From Rhizobium alarense (lineage in GTDB: Bacteria; Pseudomonadota; Alphaproteobacteria; Rhizobiales; Rhizobiaceae): 64,000 nucleotides of DNA. The DNA lies in the NCBI RefSeq assembly GCF_021555155.1, contig NZ_JAKGBU010000014.1:1-64000 (forward strand), in the 5' to 3' direction. Within the stretch, counting starts at the first letter, position 1. Every line of letters begins with the position of its first letter. Under the pieces are notes generated by a model that saw only the letters and a list, made by a program, of their open reading frames with translations, searched no databases and was not told the DNA's origin. Positions 1-8,392 of this stretch are shown piece after piece. A program made the position numbers and the translations under genes.

Positions 1-976
1 AGCCGAAGCCGCCATAGCGGGTGAGCATGATCTTGAGAAAGACATCCTGCGACAGCAGCAGTCGATCGCCGAAACCCTTGTCGACAAGGGCGGCGATGGC
101 GCGGGCGTTTTCCTCGTCGGAGGGTGACTGGGCATCCTGGTCGGCGTAATAATAGTCCATGCCGATCATGTCATATTCCAGAAAGGCGCCGCGTCTGGCG
201 AGTGCCATCTGGTAATCAAGATCGCTGTGGCTCGGATTCATGTGGCAGAGCACGGTATGCGTCGGATCGGCTCCCTCCTCCTCCACCACGTCGAGCACGC
301 GGTGCGCCAGGCGCTCCCAACCCGGCAGGTGGATGGAGAGCGGCAGGCCGGTGATGCGCGCCGCCCGCGCCGAGGCGCGCAGCGATTTTTCTTCCTCGGC
401 CGTGAAATGGCGGCTGACACCGATCTCGCCGATGATGCCCGCCATGATCTCCGGCTGGTTCTCGCCGCCGCCGACATCATCGACGATGAACTGCGTCACC
501 TCCTCGACATCCATGGCCTTCAGCCATTCGGGATGGGTGTGTTCGAGGTAGAAGCCGGTGCCCATGATGATGCGAAGCCCCGACATGCGGGCGATGCGGG
601 CAAGGCCCGCCGCATCGCGGCCGATGCCGAAATTCGTCGTCTCCACCACGGTGCAGCCGCCGAGCGCCTGGAAGCGCTTCAGTTCGCTGAGCGCGAGGTC
701 TCCGTCATCGAGCGAGACATTGTCCCGGTTCATGTAGGGGTTCATGCGCAACTCGCCGATGATGCCGATGTCAACCTTCTGCTCGGCGATCGCCTTCTCG
801 TCGGGATGGCACGGGCAGATCCAGCTTGTCGCACCGTCGAGGAAGATATGCTCGTGCATCAGCGTCACGCCGAGATCGTCCACCGGCACGGGACCGGTGA
901 CGGTCATGGCGGCGCCGGAGGTGACGCCGATCGCATGGCGCGTCTTCGGCTCCTCGGCAAAGAGATGGTCGAGCAT
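1..976 (-). CDS. Phosphotriesterase-family metal-dependent hydrolase (partial, C-terminus off the window)
   Basis: Open on the minus strand from an ATG at 976 to the window edge, so the C-terminus is missing. The amidohydrolase/phosphotriesterase fold is recognisable: MHEHIF near residue 40 gives the first two metal-binding His (H41, H43), GEIGVS supplies the probable bridging acidic residue, HLPGW and CHMNPSH carry the next His ligands, and LSQDVF carries the final Asp. Members of this family are zinc hydrolases acting on lactones, phosphotriesters or similar compounds; true phosphotriesterase activity is uncommon. The ATG lies one base after the stop of the permease gene, so it is translated as the last known gene of the transporter operon. 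It probably hydrolyses an imported sugar-lactone-like compound, which is inference from context. Confidence 0.85.
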   Translation of the reverse strand, partial: MLDHLFAEEPKTRHAIGVTSGAAMTVTGPVPVDDLGVTLMHEHIFLDGATSWICPCHPDEKAIAEQKVDIGIIGELRMNPYMNRDNVSLDDGDLALSELKRFQALGGCTVVETTNFGIGRDAAGLARIARMSGLRIIMGTGFYLEHTHPEWLKAMDVEEVTQFIVDDVGGGENQPEIMAGIIGEIGVSRHFTAEEEKSLRASARAARITGLPLSIHLPGWERLAHRVLDVVEEEGADPTHTVLCHMNPSHSDLDYQMALARRGAFLEYDMIGMDYYYADQDAQSPSDEENARAIAALVDKGFGDRLLLSQDVFLKIMLTRYGGFG

Positions 977-977
977 G

Positions 978-1988
978 TCAGCGCCCCTTCGCCCCGCCCT
1001 TGAACAGGCGGAAATTGAGCCAGATCGCGACCAGGATGATGAAACCGGTGACGATGGGCGTGAAGAAGGGCGACAGGTGCGACAGGATGAGGCCGTTCGC
1101 CAGAACCGCGACGGTGAGCGCCCCGAGAATCGTGCCGACCAGCGAACCGCGCCCGCCAAAAAGGCTGGTGCCGCCAAGCACCACGGCCGCGATGACGTCG
1201 AGCTCGAACCCCTGTCCCGCATTCGAGGAGCCGGAGCCGAGGCGGGCCGACAGGATGACGCCCGCCGCGGCCGCCGCCGTGCCCGACAGGATGTAAACCC
1301 AAAGGATGACTTTTCGCGTGTTGACGCCGGCGCGTCGCGTCGCTTCCGCATTGGCGCCGACGCCGGTGACATAGCGGCCGAAATGGGTTTCGTTGAAGGC
1401 GACATAGGCGGCGAGAAGCACGACGATGGCGATGAGCGCGGGGGCGGGAATGCCAAACACCCAGGCCCGGCCGATCGTCACGAACGGACTCGTCGGCTCG
1501 ATGGGGATCGAATAGCCGCCGGTGATGAGCAACGCGAAACCACGGATGACCGAGAGGCCTGCCAGCGTCACGATAAAGGCGGGGATGCGCTCATAGGCGA
1601 TGAAATAGCCCTGGATCAGCCCCACCACGCCGCCGAGCACCAGCATCAGCAGGATGGCGAGCGGCCAGGGAGTGCCGGCTTGCAGAGCGGCCGCCGAAAG
1701 GGTGGCGGTGAGCGCGAGAACCGAGCCGACCGAAAGATCGATGCCGCCCGTGGTGATGACGAAGGTCATCGCGGCGGCGACAATCAAGAGCGGCGCGGAC
1801 TGGCGGACGATATTGAGCAGGTTCGGCGCCGTCAGGAAGGCGTCCGTCGTCACCGCGAAGAAGAAGCAGCAGACGATGAAGAACAGCGCGATCGACATCA
1901 CGCCGCCATTCGCGGTGATTTTGTCGAGCACGGTCGCCTCGCGCAGGCGCGGCGGGTGGCTGGAATAGGCGTTGGGCTCGGAACTCAT
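978..1988 (-). CDS. Ribose-type ABC transporter permease
   Basis: A 336-residue hydrophobic protein of the RbsC/XylH/AraH permease family, about the normal length. Many membrane segments are visible, and the family loop VLGGTSLFGGRGS lies near residue 270. It would form the inner-membrane channel for the periplasmic binding protein encoded upstream. Its ATG overlaps the stop of the ATPase gene by four bases, and its own stop is followed at once by the hydrolase ATG, indicating one translationally coupled operon. Substrate is probably a pentose, sugar alcohol or related polar molecule; the sequence does not say which. Confidence 0.92.
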   Translation of the reverse strand: MSSEPNAYSSHPPRLREATVLDKITANGGVMSIALFFIVCCFFFAVTTDAFLTAPNLLNIVRQSAPLLIVAAAMTFVITTGGIDLSVGSVLALTATLSAAALQAGTPWPLAILLMLVLGGVVGLIQGYFIAYERIPAFIVTLAGLSVIRGFALLITGGYSIPIEPTSPFVTIGRAWVFGIPAPALIAIVVLLAAYVAFNETHFGRYVTGVGANAEATRRAGVNTRKVILWVYILSGTAAAAAGVILSARLGSGSSNAGQGFELDVIAAVVLGGTSLFGGRGSLVGTILGALTVAVLANGLILSHLSPFFTPIVTGFIILVAIWLNFRLFKGGAKGR

Positions 1989-2797
1989 GCGGAAGCACCT
2001 CGTTCCTGTTGCTGGCTGGCCTGACGGTGGCCGGCGGAACGGGCGGCGAATTTTCGCCCGACGATGAGATTGACGACGTCCTCGATATTGGTGTCCTCGA
2101 TGCGCCGTTCGGCAACGTTTCGGCCTTCATACATCACCTGGATGCGATCACAGACGAGGAAGAGATCCTGCAAACGATGGGTGATGAGAATGACGGAAAC
2201 GCCACGCCGGGAGACCGCGCGGATCAGTTCGAGCACCGCCTCCACCTCCGCGACCGCGAGCGCCGCCGTGGGCTCGTCCATGATGAGCACGGAGGGATCG
2301 AAGGACGCTGCGCGGCCGATCGCGATTGACTGCCGCTGGCCGCCGGAGAGGTTTTCCACCTTCATCCATGTATCGGGAATGACGATGCCGAGATTGGAGA
2401 GCATGTCGCGCGCCCGCTCGTGCATCACCTTCTTGTCGAGCATCGGCACACCGGCCAGATGCCGTTTCGGCTCGCGGCCGAGGAACAGATTGCCGGCAAC
2501 GTCGATCGTGTCGCAGAGCGCGAGGTCCTGATAGACCATCTCGATGCGCGCGGCCCGTGCCTCCGCCGGAGAGGTGAAGGACACCGGCCTGCCGTCGATT
2601 TCGATCGTGCCTGAATCCGGGATCACGGCGCCCGAAAGCACCTTGCTGATGGTGGATTTTCCCGCGCCATTGTCGCCCACCAGCCCGAGTACTTCGCCCG
2701 GCATGAGGTTGAGCGAGGCGTTGTCGAGCGACTGCAGGGCGCCGTAGCGCTTGGATATGCCGGTCATCCGGACGCGGCTGACTTGCGTATCGGTCAT
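1985..2797 (-). CDS. Sugar ABC transporter ATP-binding protein (single NBD)
   Basis: ATPase of the ribose-type importer, 270 residues from the ATG at 2797, which has an AAGGG ribosome-binding site about nine bases upstream. Walker A is GDNGAGKST, the signature LSGGQRQ and Walker B IMDEPTAAL. Unlike RbsA, which has two tandem ATPase domains, this protein has one, as in the FrcA-like half-size ATPases common in rhizobia, and would act as a homodimer. An in-frame upstream ATG at 2815 would add six residues. It sits between the binding-protein gene and the permease gene of the same operon. Confidence 0.92.
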   Translation of the reverse strand: MTDTQVSRVRMTGISKRYGALQSLDNASLNLMPGEVLGLVGDNGAGKSTISKVLSGAVIPDSGTIEIDGRPVSFTSPAEARAARIEMVYQDLALCDTIDVAGNLFLGREPKRHLAGVPMLDKKVMHERARDMLSNLGIVIPDTWMKVENLSGGQRQSIAIGRAASFDPSVLIMDEPTAALAVAEVEAVLELIRAVSRRGVSVILITHRLQDLFLVCDRIQVMYEGRNVAERRIEDTNIEDVVNLIVGRKFAARSAGHRQASQQQERGASA

Positions 2798-2824
2798 GTT
2801 CAGTGCCCTTCCCAAAAAACACGC

Positions 2825-2845
2825 TGCCCGGCTTTTCGCCGGGCA
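2825..2845 (-). terminator. Intercistronic stem-loop (attenuator/terminator) after the binding-protein gene
   Basis: TGCCCGGC and GCCGGGCA form a perfect 8-bp stem with a 5-base loop. Read on the minus strand it is followed by a T-rich stretch (GTGTTTTTTGG), so it resembles an intrinsic terminator. Its position between the binding-protein stop and the ATPase start fits partial termination that leaves more binding-protein mRNA than transporter mRNA, a common arrangement for importers. Confidence 0.75.
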
Positions 2846-2857
2846 ACGACGGTCGGC

Positions 2858-3796
2858 TTACTTGAACATAGCGCGATAGGCGTCGACATTCTCCTTGGTG
2901 ACGATCGTCACCGGCACGTTGATGATCGGCTCGATCGTCTCGCCCTTCTTCACCTTGACAAGTGCCTCGACGGCAGCCTTGCCTTCACCGGCCGGATCCT
3001 GCTGGATGACGGCCGTGACGAAGCCCTGATCGATGCCGTCGATGGCCGACTTGGTCAGGTCCCAGCCGAAGACCTTGATACTGTCGCCGCGGCCCTGGCT
3101 GGCGACGGCGGAAGCGGCGCCGAGCAGCGCGGGCTCGCCGGTGGCATAGAGTGCGGTCATGTCGGGATTGGCGGTCATCAGGTTTTCGGCAGCCGAAAGT
3201 GCCACGTCCTGCACGTTCTGGCCGTCGACGGTGTCGAGGAATTCGACCTTCTGGCCGCCTTCGGTCACCGCCGCCTTGAAGCCGTCGAGGCGCTGGTTCT
3301 GGATGAAGGAGTTGAGCGCGCCGACAACGCCGACCTTGGCGGTTCCGCCCATGTCGCTCTTCACGTAGTCGGAGAAGAACTTTCCGATCTCACCGCCCGC
3401 CGCGGTGTTGTCGACGCCGACGAAGGCGATATTGTCGCCTTCCGGAATCTGCGCATCGATGGCGATGACCGGAATGCCCGCATTCTTGGCCGCGGTGATC
3501 GCCGGCTTTACGCCATTGACGTCGATCGCGACGAGAATGATGCCATCGACCTTCTGGGTGATGTAGGTCTCGATTGCATCGTTCTGCGCGGACGGCACGT
3601 TGTTGGCGTTGAAGATGACGAGGTCGACGCCAGCGGCCTTCGCCGCCGCATTGGCGCCGTCGTTGATCTGGTTGAAGAACAGCGCCTGCTGGTTGATGGT
3701 CACGAGTGCGAATGTATCGGCGAAGGCATTGGCCGCGCTGATCAGCGTCAGCGTGGCCGCCGCAGCGCAGCCGAGAAGATATTTGGTCCGACCCAT
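2858..3796 (-). CDS. Periplasmic sugar-binding protein of the ribose-type importer
   Basis: About 312 residues from the ATG at 3796, chosen because AAGGGGAACG precedes it and a signal peptide starts there (MGRTKYLLGCAAAATL, cleavage near AFADT). An ORF extension to 3859 would run into the operator region and lacks a signal peptide. The mature protein looks like a type I periplasmic binding protein of the RbsB family, with VIVAIDVNG/VIAIDAQIPEG-type repeats and a C-terminal hinge region. It captures the substrate in the periplasm and delivers it to the permease. It is first in the operon and directly downstream of the palindromic operator. Confidence 0.92.
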   Translation of the reverse strand: MGRTKYLLGCAAAATLTLISAANAFADTFALVTINQQALFFNQINDGANAAAKAAGVDLVIFNANNVPSAQNDAIETYITQKVDGIILVAIDVNGVKPAITAAKNAGIPVIAIDAQIPEGDNIAFVGVDNTAAGGEIGKFFSDYVKSDMGGTAKVGVVGALNSFIQNQRLDGFKAAVTEGGQKVEFLDTVDGQNVQDVALSAAENLMTANPDMTALYATGEPALLGAASAVASQGRGDSIKVFGWDLTKSAIDGIDQGFVTAVIQQDPAGEGKAAVEALVKVKKGETIEPIINVPVTIVTKENVDAYRAMFK

Positions 3797-3854
3797 TTTG
3801 ACGTTCCCCTTGCTTGAAGCCGCTGGCGGCCACAGGAATTTACGAGGAGCATTA

Positions 3855-3889
3855 TTCAAGTAACTTGAATTAATGTCAAGTTACTTGAA
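3855..3889. promoter_or_regulatory. Paired palindromic operator for the transporter operon
   Basis: TTCAAGTAACTTGAA at 3855-3869 is a near-perfect palindrome. A second copy, TCAAGTTACTTGA at 3876-3888, has the same CAAGT-N-ACTTG core on the other strand. Centres are 20 bp apart, about two helical turns, so two regulator dimers could bind the same DNA face. The site lies just upstream of the binding-protein start and just downstream of the XRE-cupin regulator gene, which is the likely binder (inference). Confidence 0.8.
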
Positions 3890-3934
3890 TTTCCCGTCAA
3901 CGGAAATCGACGTTTTGGCCTTTCGATAACGATA

Positions 3935-4570
3935 TCAGAAGGTTGGCGGCGTATTGACCCAAAAGATCGAGGCGCGCTCCTCCCCGACATTGCGATACCA
4001 GTGAGGAAGTTCGGAATTGAACACGAAACTGTCGCCGGCGGAAAGCCGAAAGGTTTTGTCGCCGATCATCAGCTCGATTTCGCCGACCAGCAGATAGCCG
4101 ACCTCCTCCCCCACATGGTGGATCGGCCCGGCGCTCTGGCCGCCCGCATCGATGTGGTGGATGTTGCACTGGAGCAGATGGCCAGTCGAATAGGGAATGA
4201 TGCGCTCGAGCGAGATGCCCTCGCCGCGGCGCAGCGGATCAAGCGTAATGAGAGGGCGGGTGCCGGCGCGAAACACCACGCCTTCCTCGCCATCGGTCTC
4301 CTCGAACATCCAGCCGATGTTGGAATCGAGCGCGCGCACCAGCCGGTGCAGCATGGGAAGCGAGGGCGAGGCCTTGCCGTTCTCGATCTTTGACAAAAGA
4401 CTTTCCGAGCAATCGGCGGCCAGCGCCAGCGCCTTCAGTGTCAACCCCCGCGTCTGGCGGGCAAGCTTCAAGCGCGCGCCGAGCCGCACCGGATTCGACT
4501 GGATTCTGTCCTCGCGGCCGCTCTCAGGCGGCGAAGGCGGCTTGACCATATTCATGTGTGAGCGTCGCAT
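3935..4570 (-). CDS. XRE-family transcriptional regulator with C-terminal cupin domain
   Basis: A 211-residue protein in two parts. An N-terminal Xre-type helix-turn-helix occupies about residues 28-85 (ARLKLARQTRGLTLKALA...SLLSKIENGKASPS). A C-terminal cupin barrel occupies about 125-200, with the HHVGEEVGYLLVGE region carrying the usual His/Glu metal or ligand positions. Such HTH-cupin proteins (PuuR-like) usually repress small-molecule catabolic operons, with the cupin sensing the ligand. The gene precedes the transporter operon on the same strand, and the paired palindrome lies between them. The start is uncertain: ATGs at 4570, 4555 and 4549 all lack a convincing ribosome-binding site. 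Confidence 0.88.
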   Translation of the reverse strand: MRRSHMNMVKPPSPPESGREDRIQSNPVRLGARLKLARQTRGLTLKALALAADCSESLLSKIENGKASPSLPMLHRLVRALDSNIGWMFEETDGEEGVVFRAGTRPLITLDPLRRGEGISLERIIPYSTGHLLQCNIHHIDAGGQSAGPIHHVGEEVGYLLVGEIELMIGDKTFRLSAGDSFVFNSELPHWYRNVGEERASIFWVNTPPTF

Positions 4571-4859
4571 TGATCGGGATCGTGATCATAAGTCCTTGAG
4601 ATGACGACTGTCCAGACGCAACCCCGAGGGCGTCGTGCGGGTGAGCCTGCGCAAAGACGCCCGCCGTCAGCACGGCTTTGCCCGCCGAACGCGATCTCCG
4701 GCTTGGTACGGGATACGCGCGACAGCTCGGAAACATCGCACCATCAAACCGCCGGGTCGACCAGCCTCGAGTTTCGTAGACACACCGTTCCGCACCTGTC
4801 TGTCATTTCGAACGCGTTGGCGGACTTCGTCGAGCGGCCGATCGACCCCTTTAATCTGG
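4571..4859. other. Intergenic region, nothing assigned
   Basis: About 290 bases between the 5' end of the XRE-cupin gene and the 3' end of a response-regulator gene. Short overlapping reading frames exist but none has family-like composition or a credible ribosome-binding site. It must hold the promoter of the regulator gene. Confidence 0.5.
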
Positions 4860-5276
4860 TCAACAGGGGAATTCATTGCCTCGGCAATAGGGCTTCAACG
4901 TCTCGACCAGGGCGCCAAGATTCTCCTTCAGGAAGTAGCCCGCGACATTCTTCTCGTAGGCGGACTTTCGGTCGGTCTCATATCCCGAGGTGGTTAGCAT
5001 GAAGACGATGCTTTTCTTGAACTCGGCATCATCGCGCAATTCCTCGAGCAGCGTGATGCCGTCCATCCGCGGCATGTTGATGTCCAGCAGAATGAGGCAT
5101 GGCTGCGGCAGCTTCGGACGACCGTGGCTGCCCCGAAGCATGTCGAGAGCCTCCTCGCCGTCGCAGGCGCTGTGCGTCGGATTGGCGAAGTCTGCCCGCC
5201 GGAAGGCGCGTCTCACGGCTTCCGTGTCGATTTCGTTGTCTTCGACAATGAGCACGTCGATGAGCCCGTCCGTCAT
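4860..5276 (-). CDS. Single-domain response regulator (Rcp1-like receiver)
   Basis: A 138-residue stand-alone receiver with no output domain. The acidic pair is in [10 protein letters not shown], the phosphoacceptor Asp in [13 protein letters not shown], and the conserved Thr/Ser region in FMLTTSG. The insertion between strand and helix and the overall layout resemble Rcp1-type regulators that partner phytochrome-like histidine kinases. Its start overlaps the stop of the hybrid kinase by four bases, so the two are co-translated and very likely a cognate pair. It may relay phosphate or act by protein-protein contact. Confidence 0.9.
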   Translation of the reverse strand: MTDGLIDVLIVEDNEIDTEAVRRAFRRADFANPTHSACDGEEALDMLRGSHGRPKLPQPCLILLDINMPRMDGITLLEELRDDAEFKKSIVFMLTTSGYETDRKSAYEKNVAGYFLKENLGALVETLKPYCRGNEFPC

Positions 5277-7711
5277 TTCGCTTCATATCCTCCGTGTCCG
5301 GGTGCCGCCTTGGGCCACGTAAAACAGAATCGGGCTCCCTTTCCGGGCTCCGATTCCACGGTGATGCGGCCACCATGCGCGTCAATGTACTTCTTGATCA
5401 GCGCCAGACCCATTCCGCTTCCGTCTTTTTCTGATTGTGGTTTCAGCGTTTGAAACATCTCGAAGATTTTTTGATGGTATTTTGGATCGATGCCCGGTCC
5501 GTCGTCCTCGACGGTGAAGGCGAATCGCTCGCCGAGATCGAAAACGCCGATATCGACCCGGCCGCCGCAGCCGCCACGATGTTTGACGGCATTGTGAATC
5601 AGATTGTGGAAAATCTGCTGAAGCGGCATGCGCGGAAGCGGAATCCCGTTGAATCGTTCGTCGACGTTCACGACGAAGTCAGCCGGAGGGTCGACCAGAT
5701 TGACAACGTCCTGAACGAGTGCGACGCCGTCGACGTGTTGGTCGCCGGCTGCCCCACCGCGCGGGTCGATCCTGGCGTAGTCGAGAATATCCTGGAGGAG
5801 CCTTTCCATCCGACGGGTCTGGCCACGCAATTTCCGCAGGTGTTCTGCGCTTTGCTCGGGCAATATCCCGGCGGTGTCCTGGTCGATCCACTCCGCCAGG
5901 ACATCGATGGAACGCAACGGGGAACGCAGATCGTGGGCCGTGGCATAGGCAAACCGTTCAAGGTCCCGGTTCGACCGCAAGAGCCTTTCGACGAGGATCG
6001 CTCGGTCGGCCGCCACCTTCCGACGCTCGGCAATCAGCTGCTCTACCTTGACCGTGAATTCCTCCGCGGAGAACGGCTTTGCAATATAGTCGCGAACGCC
6101 TTCCCGAAGAAGCTCCATCTTCAGCGGATCGTCCATCTTCGCGGTCAGCATCAGGATGGGGATATCTTTCGTGACCGGGTCGTCCAGCAATGTCCGCGCC
6201 ATCTCGTCGCCTGTCATAACCGGCATCATGACGTCGGTGACGATGAGGTCCGGGATAAGCTGGCGGGCGGCGTCGAGCCCCGCGCCGCCGTCGACCGCCG
6301 TTTCCACACGATAGCGTCCCGCAAGCAGGCCAGCGACATGGCTGCGCATGTCCGCGTTGTCGTCGACGACGAGAATGACGGCGCCGGTATCCGGTATTGG
6401 CAAATCTGCCGCGTTGCCCGGAATCCTTGCCAATTCATGGCCAAGCGCATCCGGTTCGGAAAACCGTTGCGCCTGATCGTTGTTTTCAGCGACTGCAAAT
6501 CCAGCAGGCGCGACGAGGGGAAGCGCAACGCTGAAGCGCGCGCCACCTTGCAAGCTGGCCTCGACCCGAACGCTGCCTCGCAACAACGACGTGAATTCCT
6601 TGACAATGGCAAGGCCCAACCCGGTTCCGCCCTTCATTCGCCGCTTGCCGGCGTCGAGTTGCCGGAAGCGCTCGAAGACGACACCGCGATCCTCCTCGGG
6701 GATGCCCGGACCGGTATCGTCAACATGAAAGGCGGCCTGCTCGCCGACGCGCTCGAGGGAAAGCTGCACCCGGCCGCCTGGAGGGGTGAACTTGAAGGCG
6801 TTCGACAGCAAATTGAGCAGGATCCGTTGCAGCTTTTCGACATCAACCTCGATGTCCAGACTGGCTGGCGCAATCGCCTGGAAAGAGATGCCGCGCTCGC
6901 GCGCCATGCTCTCGAAGTTCGACACCAGAGTTCTTGAAAACCGTGCGGCATCCAAGCGCGCGTAAATGAGATCAAACTTGCCGGCCTCGAGCTTCGCCAC
7001 GTCGAGCAGGTCGTTCACCTGCCCAAGCAGGATCAACGCATTTCGTTCGACAATCTCGAGATCACTGCGAGCGGCCAATGACAACGACGCAGTCGAAAGA
7101 ACCTTTCTGACGGGACCGAGGATAAGGGTGAGCGGCGTGCGCAGTTCATGGCTGACATTGGCGAAAAAGTCGGTCCTGAGCTTGTCGAGATCGCGCAGCT
7201 TGCGGTTTGCCTCGGCGACCTCCTGTGCACGCTGGAAAATTTCCAGTTCCATTTTTTGCGCACGACTGCGCAATTCATCGTTCACCTCGATCTGTGCGCT
7301 GTCCTTGTGTTTCAGGCCTATGAACTCGGTCACATCCTCGACCCTGTGGATCACATAGGCGACCTTGCCGTATTCATCGAACACGGGCTTGTTGAAGGGG
7401 CTCCAGAACCGCGCCTCGAATCCGCTGCCGTCGGCCCTCCTCACGTCATATTTCTGGACAGCCATCGTGTCGCCGGCTCCGGTTTCAAGAACCCGTTGCA
7501 GCGATTCTCCGAGATTTCTCGTTCCGGTCGCGGCCGTATCGTCGGGATTGTCCGGGAAGACGTCAAAGATATTGCGACCGATTATTGCGGTCCTGTCCGT
7601 CATCGTGGCGCTCAGATAGGCGTCGCTTGCCGCCACGATCACCAGGTGCCTGTCGAGAACCAGATACAGGCCGGGGGCAGACTCGAACAGCATCCGAAAG
7701 TCCGGCAGCAT
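5273..7711 (-). CDS. Hybrid sensor histidine kinase with two complete kinase modules
   Basis: An 812-residue soluble protein with no membrane segments. In order it has an N-terminal PAS domain (about 10-140), a coiled-coil linker, a first HisKA with [10 protein letters not shown] (His near residue 188) and a first HATPase ([23 protein letters not shown]). A receiver domain follows ([23 protein letters not shown]), then a second HisKA (TAHDLRSPL, His near 592) and a second HATPase ([22 protein letters not shown]). The second module resembles phytochrome-type kinases. A plausible chain is PAS sensing, first kinase, internal receiver, gating of the second kinase, then the downstream receiver at 4860. 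The last step is inferred from the 4-base gene overlap. Confidence 0.9.
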   Translation of the reverse strand: MLPDFRMLFESAPGLYLVLDRHLVIVAASDAYLSATMTDRTAIIGRNIFDVFPDNPDDTAATGTRNLGESLQRVLETGAGDTMAVQKYDVRRADGSGFEARFWSPFNKPVFDEYGKVAYVIHRVEDVTEFIGLKHKDSAQIEVNDELRSRAQKMELEIFQRAQEVAEANRKLRDLDKLRTDFFANVSHELRTPLTLILGPVRKVLSTASLSLAARSDLEIVERNALILLGQVNDLLDVAKLEAGKFDLIYARLDAARFSRTLVSNFESMARERGISFQAIAPASLDIEVDVEKLQRILLNLLSNAFKFTPPGGRVQLSLERVGEQAAFHVDDTGPGIPEEDRGVVFERFRQLDAGKRRMKGGTGLGLAIVKEFTSLLRGSVRVEASLQGGARFSVALPLVAPAGFAVAENNDQAQRFSEPDALGHELARIPGNAADLPIPDTGAVILVVDDNADMRSHVAGLLAGRYRVETAVDGGAGLDAARQLIPDLIVTDVMMPVMTGDEMARTLLDDPVTKDIPILMLTAKMDDPLKMELLREGVRDYIAKPFSAEEFTVKVEQLIAERRKVAADRAILVERLLRSNRDLERFAYATAHDLRSPLRSIDVLAEWIDQDTAGILPEQSAEHLRKLRGQTRRMERLLQDILDYARIDPRGGAAGDQHVDGVALVQDVVNLVDPPADFVVNVDERFNGIPLPRMPLQQIFHNLIHNAVKHRGGCGGRVDIGVFDLGERFAFTVEDDGPGIDPKYHQKIFEMFQTLKPQSEKDGSGMGLALIKKYIDAHGGRITVESEPGKGARFCFTWPKAAPGHGGYEAK

Positions 7712-7944
7712 GACCTGTCCTCATCGCAATTGCGTTCGGCACGTGTAGCGTGTTCGTGCTTCGGCTATTGTGCCGCAAGTGGTGCGTCGGCGGAAGAACC
7801 TTTTGGGCGCCGTTCCGTTAACCGGCAGGTCCGGTGGGGAGCAACGCCGTTCTCCACCACGGCCATCGCCGACGCGCTTTGGCGGTATTCCCGTTTCCCT
7901 TGGTTTTCGACTGGTCCAGAAAATGCTGCCGAGCACACGGTCGC

Positions 7945-8346
7945 TCAGAACGCGCGGCCAGCCAGACGATCGTTCTCAAGTCGCGTCACACAGCCGGAGA
8001 TCTTGGCCATGAGAATGTCGAGATCAATAGGCTTCGTCAGGTAATCGGCAGCGCCGGCCCTGAGCCCGGCCAGCATGTTCTCCTTGTCCGTCATCGCAGT
8101 CAGAAAGATGAAGGGGATATTGGAGAGTTCGGGGTGGTTCAACTGGATGGTGGCGATGAGCTGGTGGCCGTCCATCTCCGGCATGGTGATGTCGCAGATC
8201 ACGATGTCGGGCCATTTCGCCAGCAGGAGCTCAAGGCCCTCACGACCGTTCGCAGCCTCCAGCGTGGCGAAGCCCGCATCCGCGAGTTCCTCGACGATCA
8301 GCTCGCGGATGTCCGCCTCATCGTCGATACACAGAATCGTTATCAT
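7945..8346 (-). CDS. Single-domain response regulator
   Basis: A 133-residue CheY-like receiver. ILCIDDEADIREL holds the acidic pocket, DIVICDITMPEMDG the phosphoacceptor Asp, and FLTAMTD the conserved Thr. There is no output domain. It lies 46 bases downstream of a separate sensor kinase on the same strand and is probably its partner. The 233 bases between its stop and the next gene start at 7711 hold no recognised gene and may contain the promoter of the hybrid kinase. Confidence 0.88.
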   Translation of the reverse strand: MITILCIDDEADIRELIVEELADAGFATLEAANGREGLELLLAKWPDIVICDITMPEMDGHQLIATIQLNHPELSNIPFIFLTAMTDKENMLAGLRAGAADYLTKPIDLDILMAKISGCVTRLENDRLAGRAF

Positions 8347-8392
8347 TCTTCCGGCACCTCATTCCATTCGAACGGTTTCGATCAGTCGCACA

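Noticed and set aside
227-1003. Long plus-strand frame at the left edge
   Set aside because: It is the antisense of the phosphotriesterase-family gene, which has clear metal-binding motifs on the minus strand.
744-2024. Plus-strand frame rich in Arg, Asp and Gly over the permease gene
   Set aside because: Composition is typical of antisense GC-rich coding DNA, and the minus strand encodes a normal ABC permease.
5435-6937. 500-codon plus-strand frame
   Set aside because: Antisense of the hybrid kinase, whose catalytic boxes are all on the minus strand.
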